This document shows, one piece after another, positions 47,001 to 48,445 of a DNA stretch of 48,445 nucleotides. The stretch's first letter is position 1, and each line of letters starts with the position of its first letter. The translations under genes were made by a program, and so were the position numbers. Under the pieces are notes generated by a model that was not told the DNA's origin, did not search any database, and saw only the letters and a list, made by a program, of their open reading frames with translations. The stretch lies in NCBI RefSeq assembly GCF_000264995.1, contig NW_006767433.1, positions 1 through 48,445 of the forward strand, written 5' to 3'. This DNA comes from Punctularia strigosozonata HHB-11173 SS5 (taxonomy: Eukaryota; Basidiomycota; Agaricomycetes; Corticiales; Punctulariaceae).

Positions 47001-47732
47001 TTTCGACGGAACGTGATGTTTTGGTAATGCGAAAGAAACCTATCGATCGTTTTTTTGCGTCCAGTTGAAACCGTACCGTTCCGTTCGTCGCTAGCATGAC
47101 ATTGACTGACAGACGCGCGTCCTGCTGTACGTACAGAGGTTTGCTAGCATCGATAGATGCGGCCAGAAGAGCGAAAAAAAACATGGTCGCGACGCGCAAC
47201 GTCACACTTCCCACTTCGAGAGAGGTGAACAATACGGGTTCCGAACGTGCCCCCCGGCCATCTCGGAATGAAACAGCCCCCCCGCGCCGCCCGGAGGAGA
47301 GGGGAGAGGCGCCTTTTGTTCGGTACACAGATCGACGATTACATCGGGATAAGACGGGGCGGAAATGACGGCGCACAGGAGCCCACAGAGCAAGCAAGCT
47401 GGCTCGCACCGCTTTTGGGAATTTCTCCTAACGTTCGGCGTGCGGGGTCCGTTCGATACGGGAGCCAAGCCAACGATAACGCGAGGGTATACGGTACATA
47501 GCACAAGAAAATTTTCATTAACTATTCGTTTGGATGAGAGAGTGTTTAATGGGAGATACGAATTGAATTGGTATATATGGTGGGAAGTGGGTCAAGAGCC
47601 GGTGCGCGAGTCGAGGAGGGAGGGTTAATATACATATCGAAAGCTCGAAGAGAGGGATGGAGAGAGAGAGAGAGAGAGGAGGGACAAAGGCTACAGTCGA
47701 TTGATCAAATTTGTAGAGGTAGAGTGAGAGAG

Positions 47733-47733
<1 letters not shown>

Positions 47734-47782
<49 letters not shown>
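47734..47782. repeat. GA dinucleotide microsatellite
   Basis: About 24 uninterrupted GA units, preceded by shorter GA-rich runs from 47657. On the minus strand it is a CT tract. Confidence 0.9.
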
Positions 47783-47785
<3 letters not shown>

Positions 47786-48148
47786 TGTGGTCCAGGGTCA
47801 CCCGACAAAGGAGGATAGGATATAAAGTAAAAAGCCGGTATACAGACAGCAAAAAGGCGAGCGAGCGAGCGAGCGATGGGGGTGCGGGCCAAACAAAAAG
47901 AAAACGAGCGCATATAGTCAGGTCAGGTCGAGTTCTTTCATCAAAAAAAAGCGTAGATAGGTGAGCGTTTAGAGGATGTTAGGATGCGTCGGCGGCGGGC
48001 AACGAAAATCTCAGAAGCATGGAAACACGATGTAAAGAAAAAAGAAAAGAAAGAAAAATGTCCCACATTAAAAAATCCGGGGGGCCGGTTGCGTTTGAGT
48101 CTTTCGTTTATGTTTCGTTCTCGACGCGCGGGGTGGAGGTTTTTCTCT

Positions 48149-48158
48149 TTATTTATTG
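48149..48158 (-). terminator. Polyadenylation signal cluster
   Basis: Overlapping AATAAATAAA on the minus strand, about 20 nt after the stop codon of the partial gene at the right edge. Confidence 0.5.
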
Positions 48159-48177
48159 CGCATCTGGGCGCGCCCCT

Positions 48178-48360
48178 TATCGACCCGTCCTCCAATACTC
48201 CATCGCGGAGAAATCGTGCGCGGGAGAGCCCGCCGCCGAGGAGGAGGAGTGATGCTGCTGATGCGGCGCGGGCGGGTTCATGGCGAACGTCGACGTCGAG
48301 AGCGGCGTCAGCACCGGCGCGAGCGACGACGACGACCCCGACCCGAGCCGGATCCGGATC
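48178..48360 (-). CDS. 3' end of a Ser/Pro-rich protein (partial)
   Basis: On the minus strand the last 60 or so codons read SGSSSSLAPVLTPLSTST, then NPPAPHQQHHSSSSAAG, then MEYWRTGR and a TAA at 48178. The composition and the downstream AATAAA signals suggest a real C-terminus, perhaps of a regulatory protein with a low-complexity tail. Upstream, an in-frame TAA appears next to an ambiguous base (n at 48387), so either an intron ends near 48361 (acceptor GGGAG) or the sequence is faulty there. The overlapping Arg-rich plus-strand frame is its shadow. Confidence 0.5.
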
Positions 48361-48445
48361 CCCTCCCGTCCCGCGCCGCCCGGTTANCGGCGTACGGCTC
48401 GTGCGGAGGAGGATGAGGAGGGTGAGGGAGGAGGGTGACCGGTAC

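Larger units (their letters stand above)
44097..48177. other. 4-kb region without a defensible gene
   Basis: GC-rich, with several simple repeats: a tetranucleotide GTTC run (46679-46702), GA runs (47657-47679 and 47734-47782) and a GCGA run (about 47856-47877). A 324-codon plus-strand frame (45261-46235) is Pro/Arg/Ser-rich and lacks any family feature. Part of the right side may be the 3' untranslated region of the gene ending at 48178, whose AATAAA-type signals lie at 48149-48158. Confidence 0.4.

Noticed and set aside
48156-48416. Arg-rich plus-strand frame at the right edge
   Set aside because: Typical shadow of the Ser/Pro-rich minus-strand C-terminus.

Overview
The window reads as nuclear DNA of a mushroom-forming basidiomycete (Agaricomycetes). 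Genes are dense on both strands and cut by many 45-75 nt GT-AG introns. The families are also typical of that group: an F-box protein, SLIP-GC-like large GTPases in two copies, an FMO with an N-terminal NTF2-like domain, a FUSC/ArAE-type membrane protein, a CSC1/OSCA channel, HSL-type alpha/beta hydrolase and small secreted proteins. All exon models were built by hand from reading frames, splice consensus and remembered family conservation; no search was run.

Layout. 559-2109 (+) F-box protein, convergent with 2274-3737 (-), a Rab7-like GTPase with a long insert. 4786-8485 (+) large GTPase copy 1. 8615-11159 (-) flavin monooxygenase. 11774-16552 (-) 18-exon FUSC-like transporter. 17577-17855 (-) 72-residue membrane protein, possibly Tom6-like. 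18241-19370 (-) peroxisomal dienoyl-CoA isomerase, sharing a 218-bp divergent promoter with 19589-21988 (+) MFS transporter 1. 22346-23076 (+) kinase C-lobe fragment. 23311-24641 (-) alpha/beta hydrolase. 25661-29168 (+) large GTPase copy 2. 29467-31880 (-) MFS transporter 2. 32593-33181 (-) four-helix membrane protein. 33512-34542 a 1,031-bp Mutator-like non-autonomous transposon with 297-bp inverted repeats and a 9-bp target duplication. 35602-38512 (-) CSC1/OSCA channel. 39770-40302 (-) small secreted protein. 41313-41767 (+) stress-responsive A/B-barrel protein. 42771-44096 (-) 2,4-dienoyl-CoA reductase lacking its N-terminus. 44.1-48.18 kb has no gene I can defend. 48178-48360 (-) is the 3' end of a gene that runs off the window.

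How the genes relate. The isomerase and the reductase both serve beta-oxidation of polyunsaturated fatty acids. Two gene families, the large GTPases and the MFS transporters, each have two diverged copies inside about 27 kb, so the region has a history of local duplication. Most other neighbours look like ordinary housekeeping or accessory genes without an evident shared pathway.

The most unusual signals are: a conserved chain of tiny exons (21, 3, 7 and 23 nt) in both GTPase copies; the intact Mutator-like element; a Rab GTPase whose G4 and G5 motifs are separated by about 215 residues; several probable GC-AG introns; and a reductase with no recognisable cofactor-binding N-terminus.
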